Translations under genes and position numbers: made by a program
Part shown: positions 9,543 to 21,383 of the stretch, piece by piece
Numbering within the stretch: position 1 is the first letter of the stretch
Layout of the letters: each line of letters begins with the position of its first letter
DNA from: Neurospora tetraspora
Taxonomy: Eukaryota; Ascomycota; Sordariomycetes; Sordariales; Sordariaceae
Length of the DNA stretch: 64,000 nt
Assembly (NCBI RefSeq): GCF_033439725.1
Contig: NW_026944386.1
Span: 1,240,001-1,304,000, forward strand
Direction of reading: 5' to 3'
Notes under the pieces: model-generated
What the model saw: the letters and a program-made list of their open reading frames with translations, nothing else
Told to the model about the DNA's origin: nothing
The model's database searches: none

Positions 9543-11051
9543 TCATACCGCCGCAGGTGTCAAGTTCGGGAACTGAATGCCGCCACCGAATCCCGGTGAT
9601 TGAGGCAAAGGCACCATCGAGGGTTCCGGTATCGTGTCATCGACTGCCTTTCCTTTCCCCTTGTCAAGTCTCGTATGTCTCTCTTGGACATCATCTTCAG
9701 TAGTCATGACCACATCCCCTTCCGCATCTCTTTCTACATCTTTTTCTTCTCTTTTATCATCATTCAAGTTCTCTACCTCAGCGGCCCCTTCTCCCTCAAC
9801 ACTCTTACTTCCACTGCCCCCAACTATCCCACTCCCCTCGTGTCGTTCACCCTCCTGCTGATCTCTGTCCCTTCTACTTTCCTCACCTTCCTTGCCGTTC
9901 TTTACTTTACTCTCACCATCTCCAACCCCCTCACTATCCTTTCCGTCGTCCCCTTCCCCTTCCCCTTCCCCTTCCCCGCCCTCGTCCCCCTCCCGTCCAC
10001 CCTCCCCAACCCCGACCCCAACCCCAACCTCAGACCCGCTCCATAAACTCCCACTACCACTCCAGCTCCCACTATAACTCCCACTCCCCTCACTATAGTC
10101 ACGGTAAAAATCCCCATTAGCACGCCTAATAGTCTCCTCAACCCTCAAAAACCCCCTCTCCAAGACCTCGGCCCAATTCTGCACATCCCCCACCTCTTTT
10201 AGCCGTTTCGTTCCCTCCCGCGCCAGCTTTTCCAGTTTATCATTCTCCTTTTTGAATGCTTCAACGGCTTTGGACATCTCCCGCTCTTGTTTGAGAATGG
10301 CGTTGTGGTTTTGATGCAACAAAGAGGCGCGACCCGTGAGTTCGCGGTCTAAAAGGTTGGAGATGGAGGCGAGGACGGCGGTGCGGGCTTGGGCTGTGGG
10401 GAGGGGGCCTGGGTTTGGGCCTGGGACCGTTGGGGTGTGAGGTGTGTGAGGGGTGTGAGGAGGTTGTTGAACGCCGGGGCGGGAGGTTTGGGACTGGGAC
10501 CGAGAAGCAGGCGGGAAAGCAGGAGCGGCTCTCCTGGCGTTGGTAGTAGTAGTAGTAGTAGTCGTACTCGTCGAAGCCCCAGAAGTAGATGACCCCGTCG
10601 TTGCCGTCCTCGAAGATAACCCCGACGTTGACCCCGCCAGCGGCGGCACCGGTACCGCTTGGCCTGTATATGCCTGAGCATGAACATTCGGAACCGGAAT
10701 AAGTGGTTGCGGCGCCGTTGAAACCGACGACACAGTGGGGGCGGTTGATCTCTTTGACGAAGAAGAGCCGGCGAAGAAGGGAAGGGGAAACCCTGAAGAA
10801 GATGCGCGTCCGGTTGTGGTTGTGGTTGTGGTTGTTGTTGAACCGGTTGTTGACGGTGCGGCTGTTACTGATCCCGGACCTGGACCTGGACCCCGCCGGT
10901 GTTCCGTGTCATGGTGGTAATCGGGGCCGTCGATGTCAATGTCGCCGGGGACGGATACCATGGCCGCAGTGACATTGGTGTTGGTCACTGAGGCTGGGGC
11001 CGGAGCGGACCGGGCTGGCTGGAGGAAGCCGGGGCGGGATGGTCGAGACAT
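9543..11051 (-). CDS. BLOC-1 subunit 1 (BLOS1/GCN5L1)-like protein with long low-complexity flanks
   Basis: A 502-residue intronless frame. Residues ~221-312 form an amphipathic coiled coil ending in KRLKEVGDVQNWAEVLERGF. This matches the KEIGDVENWA signature of BLOS1/GCN5L1, a subunit of the BLOC-1 complex in endosome-lysosome traffic. BLOS1 proteins are usually only ~120-200 residues. Here a Ser/Thr/Pro-rich N-terminus of ~220 residues (including poly-Thr runs) and an acidic Gly/Glu/Ser-rich C-terminus of ~190 residues surround the core. The Gly/Glu run comes from a CCCCTT hexanucleotide repeat near 9950-9977. I chose the ATG giving MSRPSRPGF; the nine upstream codons have no ATG. The assignment rests on the short core alone. 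Confidence 0.7.
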   Translation of the reverse strand: MSRPSRPGFLQPARSAPAPASVTNTNVTAAMVSVPGDIDIDGPDYHHDTEHRRGPGPGPGSVTAAPSTTGSTTTTTTTTTGRASSSGFPLPFFAGSSSSKRSTAPTVSSVSTAPQPLIPVPNVHAQAYTGQAVPVPPLAGSTSGLSSRTATTGSSTSGASTSTTTTTTTTNARRAAPAFPPASRSQSQTSRPGVQQPPHTPHTPHTPTVPGPNPGPLPTAQARTAVLASISNLLDRELTGRASLLHQNHNAILKQEREMSKAVEAFKKENDKLEKLAREGTKRLKEVGDVQNWAEVLERGFLRVEETIRRANGDFYRDYSEGSGSYSGSWSGSGSLWSGSEVGVGVGVGEGGREGDEGGEGEGEGEGDDGKDSEGVGDGESKVKNGKEGEESRRDRDQQEGERHEGSGIVGGSGSKSVEGEGAAEVENLNDDKREEKDVERDAEGDVVMTTEDDVQERHTRLDKGKGKAVDDTIPEPSMVPLPQSPGFGGGIQFPNLTPAAV

Positions 11052-12130
11052 TTTGGATTTTTCTTCGTTGCTCGTCACTTATTGTGTTGGTGAGTGGGTG
11101 TAAGTGATAGCGATCAGGTATAGGTGGACCGAGTAAGTGAATCCAGATCGAGTGTAAAAAGAGACTCAATGAATCAAGCTCTCATCCAGCATCGATGACA
11201 CCAGCCGCTGAATTGAGTAAATGCTGAATAGGTAGAAGCAGAAGTAACTAGGCGCAAGTTTGACACCTGCCGCCATCCAGCGTGATAATGCTTCTACATG
11301 TGTGTATGTAGTACGGGAGTCTTTTATATCAAATGCAGAAGGGTGGAGACGACCATTTATACGACTGGTGAGAAACCGAGCAAGACACAAAAGAGGCACA
11401 GCACAAATGTAACGCGGGGTATCTTCCGGGGAGTTAAGCTTACCGTTGCCGGGGATGGCCTGTTCTGAATTGGCTGTTCTAGATTAATGCACGTCATTCG
11501 TTGGTTTTTGGCTTTGCAATTGGGACAGTGTGTAATCTGAGGAGAGGTTTGTTTGTTGACATCCCCCTTTTTGTGACGAGGCCGGCAGACTGCACCAGGC
11601 AACTCACCTTAACCCGGTTTTATAATTCTCTCTGCATAAGTGATGAAGACTTCGATATGGGAGTAGACTTGATTTGATTGTACACATTATAGATTTGTGC
11701 TATACCTAAACTTTTCCTCTCTCTTGCAAATGCCAGTCTCGTGTTCACCTTTACTCGCCGCCGCGCCTCCCTTTACCATGCAACCTGTATTTGCTCGATT
11801 CCAGTCCCGTCCGTCCCAACCGCCTGCCCACCAATGCTCCCTTCTTCCAATCTTGTTCAGGAAAATAAGAACGCCTAGATGCTGTGTGTAGATAGACATA
11901 GTGTAGGAAATGAGACCAAGAAAAAAGGAACGGCTTGTCTTTTGAAAGACCTAGACTCTGACCACCTGCTGCTGTACCAAGAAAACATTGTAGCCTCATG
12001 TGTGAGAGAGATATCGCATCCAACCAACCGCTGAACCCGCAGCTTGGGGAAGCTCTCCTAATAACTGTATATAAGAAAATCCTGGTGCATTGTGTGCGTG
12101 CTTGTTTCTGATGAATACACGGGCCCTCGC
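11052..12130. other. Gene-free stretch upstream of the BLOS1-like gene
   Basis: Promoter and leader of the BLOS1-like gene (right of 11051) and the 3' UTR of sog2 (left of 12131). Open frames of 60-90 codons exist, but none has a recognisable product. No repeats of note. Confidence 0.55.
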
Positions 12131-15100
12131 CTAGAAGCCCACCTTCCCACTATTCATTCGGAAGGGAAGCGGCGTTAGTGACCCCGGACCCGGACTACCT
12201 CTAAGTGCCGAGTTCGGGGTCATAGCACTCTCCCCGGATAGCGTTGTGCCAATCGAGTTCAGACTTGCTGTTGACGTCGATTGCATGGTTCCGCTTCGGC
12301 TTCCCATACCTGGGCCTCCCATTTGAATGAGCGTCTCAGCCCTCTCGAACAATCCACCATTGAACGCTGCCGAAAAAGAGCCATTTTTGGGCGTCGATGG
12401 TACCGTGGCCTGAACAGCTGGACCAAGAGCCGCGCTCTGTGGCGTCATGGGCATCGGTACTGGTGTGTTGGTGCCATGCGTACTGTAAGGGCTCGATGTA
12501 TCCTCAACTCCTTCCATTCCCGGACCTCCCATTCTCCCTCTCATTCTGCCCCTTCCATGCCCGCCACTACTAGGTTGCGGTTTTAGGAAATGGGACCACG
12601 GTGAGTGTACCATGAACTCCCAAGCATCTTTCATAGCCTTCTGAATGGGCCGCATTCTAGATTTGGCATCGACTGGCAACTGGATATCGGTTTGAAACTG
12701 CATAGTTTTCTTACCCAAGACATACCAGGCGTCGATGTAGTCGTTGCACATCCTCCAGAACCCCGGCTGCCCACGGATCCCCGGCTCTTTCAGCTTGATA
12801 TTCGACAGCCTCTCCTTCAATATCTCCGTATGACGAATCGAATCGTTGCACTTCACAATCAGTGCCTTCCAACAATGCACCACATGGTCGGACGCTCGTT
12901 GCGTGGTGGCATTCCGTAAAGCTACGCTGAATTGCGCGCTAAGATTCGGCAAAACTTTGAGGGCGAGTTCGGCAGACTTCATCAAAGCCAGGAAAATCTT
13001 TTCGAATATCCGATCCTCCTCGTCAATAGACATCCGCAGACCACCCGCACTGACCGGGAAAGGCTCTCCAGACCGAGGCGTTACAGCACTCATAACTTGT
13101 CGGTGCATGCCGTTGTTGTACGGCATCAGTGGTACATCCGTCGCGACACGAAGGTTGGCGTGGGGATGCATAGGCCCAGGGTTCCGTAGTCTCGCGGTCT
13201 GTGGTGGACGGTCGATCGTGGGAGTAACTGAGTTGTCTCGCGAATGCGGTCGAATGGTCTCGAGGTCTGGCCGATGGGGGACGGGCGGCACATTGCGCGA
13301 AGGCATTCCGGGAGATGGCTGAGAGCATGTAACACGCAGCTCCATAATGCTATTATAGAGCTGCGTCAACAGAGTGCGAAGATACCTGGGGTCACCGTTA
13401 TCGAGAAACAAATCAACATTATTGACCAGCAGGGAGCACACATGGCTGTATGCTTGCACAAGCGTAATGCATGCCCTCTGCACGTTCTCGTTCTCTCTTG
13501 GTCCCGTACCATCTCCCGCTTGGTCGTGCTTTTGAATTTCCAATTCCAATTGCTCCACATGAGCATTGGTATTGTAAAAGACAATCTCAAGGCTCGAACG
13601 CTTGCTGCTGCCGTCATTTGCAAGGCCCATCAACATCTGGATCATGGGGTGAATCTGGAAGATGGAATAGAGGATGCCCTTAGCAGCCTCCAGTACCGGA
13701 TCAATAAACTTTGATTCACGCCTTCTTTCGGGTAGGATCGATAGTCGTCGGACATAGATAGGGCGTTGCAAGGATATCGAATCAGCTGGGCTGGATGGTG
13801 CTGGGCTCTGACCAGGCATACTGCCGTTACCAGGCTGCATGGCGGAACCGTGACTGAGGCCACGATAATGGATGCTAAATCGATCCTTGGCCTCCAACTC
13901 GTCAAGAGTGCCAAGTTCAGAACCCTTTCTGGAGACAACACCCATACGGCGGGACCTGCTCTCGGATCGCTCGCGGCTCGAATGGTGTGCGCCCGTTGTT
14001 TCCGAGTTACTGCGTATTCGTTCGTTAGGATTGCCAATGGTGAGTGGCATGACGCCAGGTCGTCGCTGGGCTGAACTCTGCTGGGAGAGACCGCGATAAT
14101 GGGATCGACTTGGGATAGGTGGAGGACGGGACAAGTTCGGCGACCTAAGATCCGGAACGTCTGTGCCGTTGACCTTTATGGGGAATCGTCCACTGAATAC
14201 GCGCTTGATGGTCGGTCGTGGTGTCTCGATACCGTCAGTTTCGTCGTTGGGTGATTCGGCTTGTTCTCGTTCCAGTATGATGTTGGCCTGTGCCTTTAGG
14301 TACTTCTTAACGTGCGCCGTAACCGTGATTTCGGTCAATTCGCTTTCCTTCAAGATACCCTCGTTCTGTACGCTTGGCGGCGGCACCTGGAAGACTTCTG
14401 GTGGTGGGAAGACTAGGGGATTGCCTTCTAGTTTGATGACGGAGAGCGATGGCATATCGGCCAGACATAGTGGCAGTTCGGAGACCTCATTTTTCTGTAT
14501 CGAGAAGACCTTGAGTGATGATAGTTTCACAATGTCTGGTGGAAGGACGCGGAGCATATTTCGCCCTAGATCTAGGATCTCTAGTGATTTGAGGTCGCAA
14601 AGCTGTATACGATCCGGTCAGCGACGGCCCTTTTGGTGGAAGGATGATATATAACCTTACCGCGAGCGGAAACTCCTTTATCCTATTCGACCTGACATTG
14701 AGGTAACGAAGCGAGGTACACTCGGAGAATCGGGCAGGGAACGTCTGGATGTAGTTGTGTGACAGCGCAAGCCTGTTGGGTCGCAGAGGAACAGATTAGC
14801 CCATGGACCGACCAGCAGGTAATTCCGAGATGTCGTAGTACCTCTCCAACTCATCCTTAATTATATCGACCACCTCGTCTGGCAGCTTCTGTATCCTCTT
14901 TCTACTCAGGTCGATGGTAAGACCGGGTTTGAGGGTGCTGATACCCTCTGTCGCCTTTGCTTCGTTCTCATGAGCAACGCGCATGGACTCGCGCACTAGG
15001 GCGATGACTTGGTTGGAAGATAGCGGCGTCGAGGCCGATAGGGACGAATTCGATGCATCGCGACGGGGTGGGTGCGGCGGCAGGTTCCCATGGGCATGAG

Positions 15101-15167
15101 CGGCGCCAACAGGTGGCATTCGCCGGGCCAGCCCCGGGTTATCAGGCCGACCGCGCGGGCGATCCAT
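12131..15167 (-). CDS. sog2: Sog2-family leucine-rich-repeat protein of the RAM/MOR pathway
   Basis: A 969-residue protein. After a basic/proline leader, residues ~85-215 hold leucine-rich repeats (TIDLSRKRIQKLP, LALSHNYIQTFP, LNVRSNRIKEFP, LDLGRNMLRVLP). A long Ser/Pro linker follows, then a helical region with SIFQIHPMIQMLMGL and VQAYSHVCSLLVNN that matches the fungal Sog2 domain. Sog2 binds the NDR kinase Cbk1 module (RAM in yeast, COT-1 pathway in Neurospora) and affects polarity and septation. Three exons: 14842-15167, 14661-14772 and 12131-14602. The introns are 69 nt (donor GTACTA, weak) and 58 nt (GTAAGG). The repeats only read through when both introns are removed, which supports the model. 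Confidence 0.9.
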
Positions 15168-18070
15168 CGGGGCGTGTTGTCTATTATCGGTCTCTCTTAT
15201 TTCTTGGAGAAGTGGTTGGGGACGGCGCGCGTTATGGTATGTTGACAGAGGTTCCCGTTGCGGAACTTGGACAGGGAGTCGGGGTCGATGACGGGGGAAA
15301 CTCGTGTGTCTTTGGGATGATGGAAAATCGACGGGTCGTTCGACGGGTTGGACCGGGGCGAAACAGGCTGGTGGTGCTAGATGGGATCGAAGCGAAATCT
15401 CATGGCAGAACTGATCGGCCTTCTAGTCTAGTCTTCTAGGGCGGGCGGTGACAGTTCGAGAAGGACCAATCCCAGCGACGCGGCGGTGAAAGGGAAGGAA
15501 GCGAGCGGCCTCTTCATGCGTTGTTGACTTGAGGAGGTGGGTTGTTGATATGATGAGCTGGAGCAGCCGAGGAGATGGGCGAGAGAGATACTCGAAAGGG
15601 AACGGTCGGGCGGGCCGTTCTCTTTTAGTTCTGAAGTCGTGCCCGCGTGTCTCTCTTTCTATCTCTGTCTTGGTCCCAAGTCTCAAATCTCGGAGGAGAT
15701 GTACGATATGGTGTAGCTTCAGAGTTTAGACTGGACCTCCAAAATTTCCCTTTGTTAGAGAAAGAGGGTCAGCCGGGTCGGGTAGCAAAACGTTACGACG
15801 CCCAAGTCTCCAAGATAGGGGTTAGCGCGTCTTTGGTAGCAAGGAGTGGTACCTCTAGTCGTAACCACAATGCTGGGGACTCGGGGGTTGCATGGCATCA
15901 GGGCAGCATCCACGGGGGCATCCAGTTGAGAGCATGGCACAGGGAAGCGATCATGGAAATCCAGCAGGGTAGACAGGGGCAGGGTGGCCTTGAAAAAGAA
16001 CGAAAGGAAGAACGAAAGAAGCGAAGAAGGGGGAAGGGAATCCACTTTCCTCCGTAGGAATATTCCAGGGAAGGCCAGAAAGGTCGTGAATTGTAGCACC
16101 TGATGGACACCTGAGGAGAGAAGTCCAGTATCCAGCGCCAGTTTCAGGTTGTCAGTTTGTCAACAATGCCCGACAATGGGAAAGATCAGAAAATGATGCA
16201 CAGACGCACATACAAAAATAACAAGACCCCGCTTTTCCCCTTCCCGCCCATTCATCCCGTCTTGACGGGTTGCCCAGCCAAACAGTCCAGTCTCATGAAG
16301 CACAGCAAAGGCACTGTGTCTTGTGCCTGCATTTTGGGGTCGGAACGGGGGTGTGCATCCAAGACCGCGGGTTCGTGCGGCACAGCTCTGTGTGTGTGTG
16401 TCTAACAATTTAGCGCGCCGCACCAAGCACACCCTGACTGCAAGGGACAACTCCCTAGAGGTATCGATTGATTTGATACTGTGACGCCCACCACGATAGC
16501 ACAACATCAAAGCGAGGAATATCGAGATGAACTGCTTCAACCCATGGGGTTCATTGGGTAGACGATCGGCCGTGGTACATAGCCGGCAACTATTCTACTC
16601 GAACTACATCGAAGCGCGGCACTCAACAACCAAAAACCAACAACCATACAACATCAAACCACCCTATCCAGATGAAACGAAGCGCCGGTAACAGAATTGA
16701 TCGAAACCGGAGCCTCCGTTTTTTTTTTGTATGTGGATTGGTAGTATCTCATTACCGCCCCATGGCACACTAACATCCCCGACCGAGATCACTGCAATAT
16801 CTGTTAGATCTTATTACTTTACTTGAACTTGGCATCCATGTGCCACCTATACCTTATCCATTCAACGGCTCAACCACTTTTTCATCACCTCAAGTCTAGC
16901 CGAGATCCGATCGTGAATTATCTGAAGCCATCGCGGCCTTGGCAAAGTCGCATTTACATGGAGTTCCCACGTTGAATGTTTATGCTTTCTTGTTCCTACC
17001 TATCAATGTACATTATTCGTACGAGTGTAATACTCACGCTCACACCAACACTCAATGATTCCATGCCGTGCACTCACCCTTTTCCGAGAACGCCATCGTG
17101 ACACCCGCCGGGACTGTGTGAGCAAACATGAAGTAGTGAAGTCGTTCAAACAAATAGGGACACTAAATGCAGAAGCATTCAATTCGATATCACAACCTAG
17201 GATGGCATGAATTTGACAGCTACTACACAGCCCCAACATCCAAGTAGTGATCGACAATACACCCACCCAAACACCCACCCACCCATCTGTCAACAGGAAG
17301 ATCAACTGAACACCAAACGTTCTTTTCAGCCTCAAGTGGAAGCCTTCGTATAAACTTTCTGTTTCCATATCTGTACCTCAGCTCCGACGTTTTGTTCCAG
17401 TGGTGGCTTGTTTGTCCTACGGGATACAAGACATGGAAAAAACACCAGAAGCATGAAAAAAGTATCGCGGTTCATAAGACATTGCTAACCTCGAATGGAA
17501 AGGTAGCCGTGGAATTGTCTGTGGGCGAAACATCACCACCAATGCACATATATATATGACTGGCAGAGTGAAGAGGCATAGCCATCCACGTATCATTCAA
17601 CTTCGCTATAGAAGGCCGTCTCGACCGAGCATCATCATCACCATCGAGTACGGTAACACGCGAAGTGGTAGCAAAAGTAAGTGTACTAAACCCAACTCAA
17701 CACACAAAACGCCATCTAATGCGCCCATCCACACCTCCTATATCCATTCTTCATTCTTCCTCGTCCTTATCAATTTCTCGTAGGAAAATGATGCGCTGAA
17801 TGCCAGAAACAAAAACCCAACATGAAACTAAAATACAATTCGTAAAGAAAGAGCCTGATTTGATACCCTAACCCCGCTACCCATTAGAATGGTGTTGTTG
17901 TGTGATGTGACATTTATGCTTTTTGTTGTTTGCCCGACTCCCCAAAATTGATGAGAAAAAGCCAGGCTTTTGTTTGTTCATGATTGATTTATAAGAACAA
18001 GTTATGTCCTGTCCCGCACCTTTACTTACACTCGCTCACTCGCCCACCCACCCACTCACTTCTGGGCTCC
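15168..18070. other. 2.9-kb gene-free stretch upstream of sog2
   Basis: The longest gap in the window. The part next to 15168 should be the sog2 promoter and leader; the part next to 18070 is the 3' UTR of the i-AAA protease. It contains a TG run (~16389-16402), a T-run near 16719-16728, CCCA-rich DNA at ~17260-17285 and a TA run near 17549. Frames up to 136 codons exist but look non-coding. I see no tRNA or 5S gene. Confidence 0.55.
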
Positions 18071-20733
18071 TCACGCGGGCACAGGCGGCGGCGGGGCCGG
18101 TCCCGGGCCACTGTCACCCGGGGGCGGTACATCGCCAGGTAGGGGTGGTAGGGGGAGACCCGGCTCCAAGGTGTCGCTGGGCTTGGGGACGGACATGGGC
18201 CCTGGCGGCACCGAGATGCGATCCTTCAACTTCTCTCCCCGAATCACCCTCTCGACCTCCTTCTTGTCGAGCGTCTCGTACTCCACGAGCGCCTTGGCCA
18301 AGAAGTCAAGTTCCTTCCTTTTGTTGGTGAGCAGGTTACGCGCACGCTCGTAGGACTCGTCCAGAACTCTCTTCACCTCGGACTCGACCATCGCCCTGGT
18401 CTCGGAGCTGAGCTGGTTGTACTTGCGGAGATACTCAACGGGGCCGAGCTTCTCAGACATGCCGAGTTGAGCAACCATCTGCCAGGCGGTTCTGGTGGCC
18501 ATGTCAAGATCCTATATGCTGTGTTAGTTAACCAGTTAAATAAAGTAGAGAAGTGGGGGGAAAACGTACAGCGCTAACACCGCTAGTCACAAGCTCGTTA
18601 CCATAGACAATCTCCTCGGCGACCTTGCCGCCCATGGCACGGTCAATCATGCCCAAGTAATCCCTGACGGTGTACGAGTGCTTGTCCATCTCGGGGAGGT
18701 AGGCAGTGTGGCCAAGAGTCTGACCACGTGGGAGAATGGTGACCTTGTAAAGCGAGCTTGCGCTGTCCTTGGCGTAATATCCGACGAGGGCGTGGCCAGC
18801 CTCATGATAGGCAGTCATCTCTTTTTCCTTGGCTGTGATAACCATACTACGCTTCTCAGCACCCATGATGACCTTGTCCTTTGCCCATTCGAAATCCTTT
18901 TGAGTAACAGCCTGAGCCTTCAACTTGCTGGCGTGAATAGCAGCCTGGTTGACAATGTTCTCCAGCTCGGCACCAGAAAGACCAGAAGTCCTGGAAGCAA
19001 TGGCCTCCAGGTTGACATCGGCAGCAGCCTTGATGCGCTTGGCGTGATGCTCGAGAATGGCCATGCGGCCGCGGACATCGGGAAGAGAGACCATAACATT
19101 GCGATCGAAGCGGCCGGGACGGGTAAGCGCCTTATCAAGAGACTCGGGGAAGTTGGTAGCGCCAATGATGATCACACCACTGTTTTGCTCGAAACCGTCC
19201 AACTCGGTAAGAAGCTGGTTGAGAGTCTGACGTACGTAGGTAGCGTCCCTAGAGTTACGCCTGCCACCAATGGCGTCAAGTTCGTCGATGAAAACAATTG
19301 AGGGAGCCTTGGCCTTGGCGGCAGCAAAGAGATCACGAACACGCTTTGCGCCAACGCCGACGTAGACCTCTTCGAATTCAGAACCGGACATGTTGAAGAA
19401 GGGCACGCCAGCTTCGCCAGCGACAGCACGAGCCAGAAGAGTTTTACCAGTACCGGGGGGTCCAACGAGCAACACGCCCTTGGGGAGCTTGCCACCAAGA
19501 GTCGAGTACTTCTCGGGGTTGCGCAAGAAGTCAATGAGTTCCTGAAGCTCTTCCTTGGCCTCGTCGCAACCGTGGACATCAGCGAAGCGAGCCTTCTGGT
19601 TCTCGGGCTTGACCTCGTTGGCCTCGAGCTTGCCACCGGGGCGCTTGATGCTGCTCAAGCCCTCGAAGACCATGGTGATGACGACCATGCTGAGATACGT
19701 GAAGAGAGTGAACCACATGAGAAACTTGACCCATCTGAGAGCAGCGCTTCCGAAACTTTCATCCACCACGATATGCAGAGGACCAGTCTTGGCACCAGCA
19801 GCGATCGGCTTAACCATGGCCATGTTTCCACCAGTGTGCTGAGCAGCAGCGGCGGTACCAGCGGCATGGATCTGGCTAGCGGTGAAACCGGAGGGGTGAT
19901 AGACGGTGTTATCGGCGGCGTTGTTCGCAGGCGTGAAGGGTTGACCGGTAGACATGGCAAGGGCTTGCTGGTAGATCTGGTCTACCTGCTCGTTAGTAGC
20001 GAAGCGTCCAGACTGATATCTCTCGATAATGATAGCAGGCATGTTCGCCTTCAAAAGAGCCTGGTAGAAAGCGTACTGAGCACCGGCGCTGGTTGGGAAC
20101 TGGTTGGCAGCGGCCTCGCGAGCAGCCAGGAGGTTGTGCGAAAGACCACCGTTTCCAAAGTTGCGGACCTGGAGAGTGAAACCGAGAGGAGAGTGTACTG
20201 GCGAGCGGAAAGACGGAATGCGACCGGACTGGTGGGTGCTCATGGACCGGAGGGTATTGACAGTGCCCAGGGGCCTCGACATGAGCGCCGAGAACGAGCG
20301 CCGAAAGAGGGGGTTCGCCATGGCGAGCTGGCGGGAAGACATGCCTGAGATTTCCGAGAAAATGTTTGTAGGCGCAGCATTTGCTAGACCCCGAGGGAAA
20401 ACGGTCTGGGGTAGAGGCGCAGTTCTCAGGAAGTCGGGCAGCGCCGAGGAGCTTGAAGCTTCGCGCGCGGGGGAACTAGCAAGCTTGCGAGAGGCGATCG
20501 AGGATGCTGTCGAGCTGTGAGAGTCGAGGGATGTTTGGGAATGTTGTTGCGCCTTGAGGGATGTCGGTAACCTGAAGGGAGCAGTCAGGGTTGTCGCGAT
20601 GGATGGCCACAACTCTGTGGTTGCCGCCGCGATGGTCTAGCAGGCGCCGAGGGGTCAGCTTCAAGTGAACGCTAACTACATAAAGACCTGATGGCGCAAG
20701 ACTTACCGGCAGCCCACTTGCGTGGAAAGCCAT
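18071..20733 (-). CDS. iap-1: Mitochondrial i-AAA protease (Yme1/IAP-1 type)
   Basis: An ATP-dependent metalloprotease of 844 residues in the mitochondrial inner membrane, facing the intermembrane space, that degrades unassembled or damaged membrane proteins. Seen in order: a Ser/Ala/Arg-rich presequence-like N-terminus, one membrane span (~310-330), Walker A GPPGTGKT (~401-408), Walker B FIDELDAI (~457-464), the SRH with RPGRFDRNV, zinc-binding HEAGH (~620-624) and the later ADLDMAT that supplies the third metal ligand. The proline-rich tail is unusual. Exons: 20707-20733 (nine codons, MAFHASGLP), 18570-20636 and 18071-18511. The 70-nt first intron has a GTAAGT donor and GCTGAC branch; the second is 58 nt. 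It is somewhat longer than most Yme1 proteins. The tiny first exon depends on splicing and could be checked with cDNA. Confidence 0.93.
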
Positions 20734-21383
20734 GGTGGTTTGTTTGCACCCACTCTCTCTGTTTGCGACAGATGCGAAGGAGCGGATATCTCACAATGAC
20801 CGAGTGTTGGTTGTGGAAGTGACAGTGTCAGTAGTGCCAGTCAGTGGCAGACTGCAGTGATGCAACTGAACGGAACTGCCACTTGGACGCGGCGGAGGAC
20901 GGAACTGTTGAGCAAGTGGCTTGATTAGCTGATCATTGGCCACAGTTGCCGCCTATATATATGATGCCGTCTTGACAGGTGGCAACCTTTTTCTGTAGCA
21001 CAGAGTCAGTCGCTGTCAGTTCTTGCCACTTTGGACATCTAGCCTTCCGCACTGCTACACTAAAAGCTCGGTGCGCATATTGCTCCACAACGTTACGTAG
21101 TTCTTAGTTACCTAGGGAGCAATTATGCACTAACAGATGTGCCGATAGCGGAGTCTTTACACGTGACTTGGCGTTTTATACGAAGAGTCTCGTCGCGTCA
21201 CGCACTCGGTCTGTTTTGTTCGCTTCACCATCGAGAGGCTTATGGAGTTCATGAGAAACAATTCATACACATTTTGGGTTCAAACATAGCCTAACTTGAA
21301 TACAAATACAACATTACTTCCCAACCAACTCAACTCTCATACCTACCTCTTTTACTAATTTTCAGAAGTGAGAAGAAGCCAAG
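20734..21383. other. Divergent promoter region of the i-AAA protease and orc6
   Basis: A 650-bp spacer between divergent ATGs. It holds a TATATATA tract (~20954-20961) and a TCGCGT element (21193-21198), the reverse complement of ACGCGA. That matches the core bound by MBF-type G1/S regulators and could serve orc6, though a single copy is weak evidence. Confidence 0.5.
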
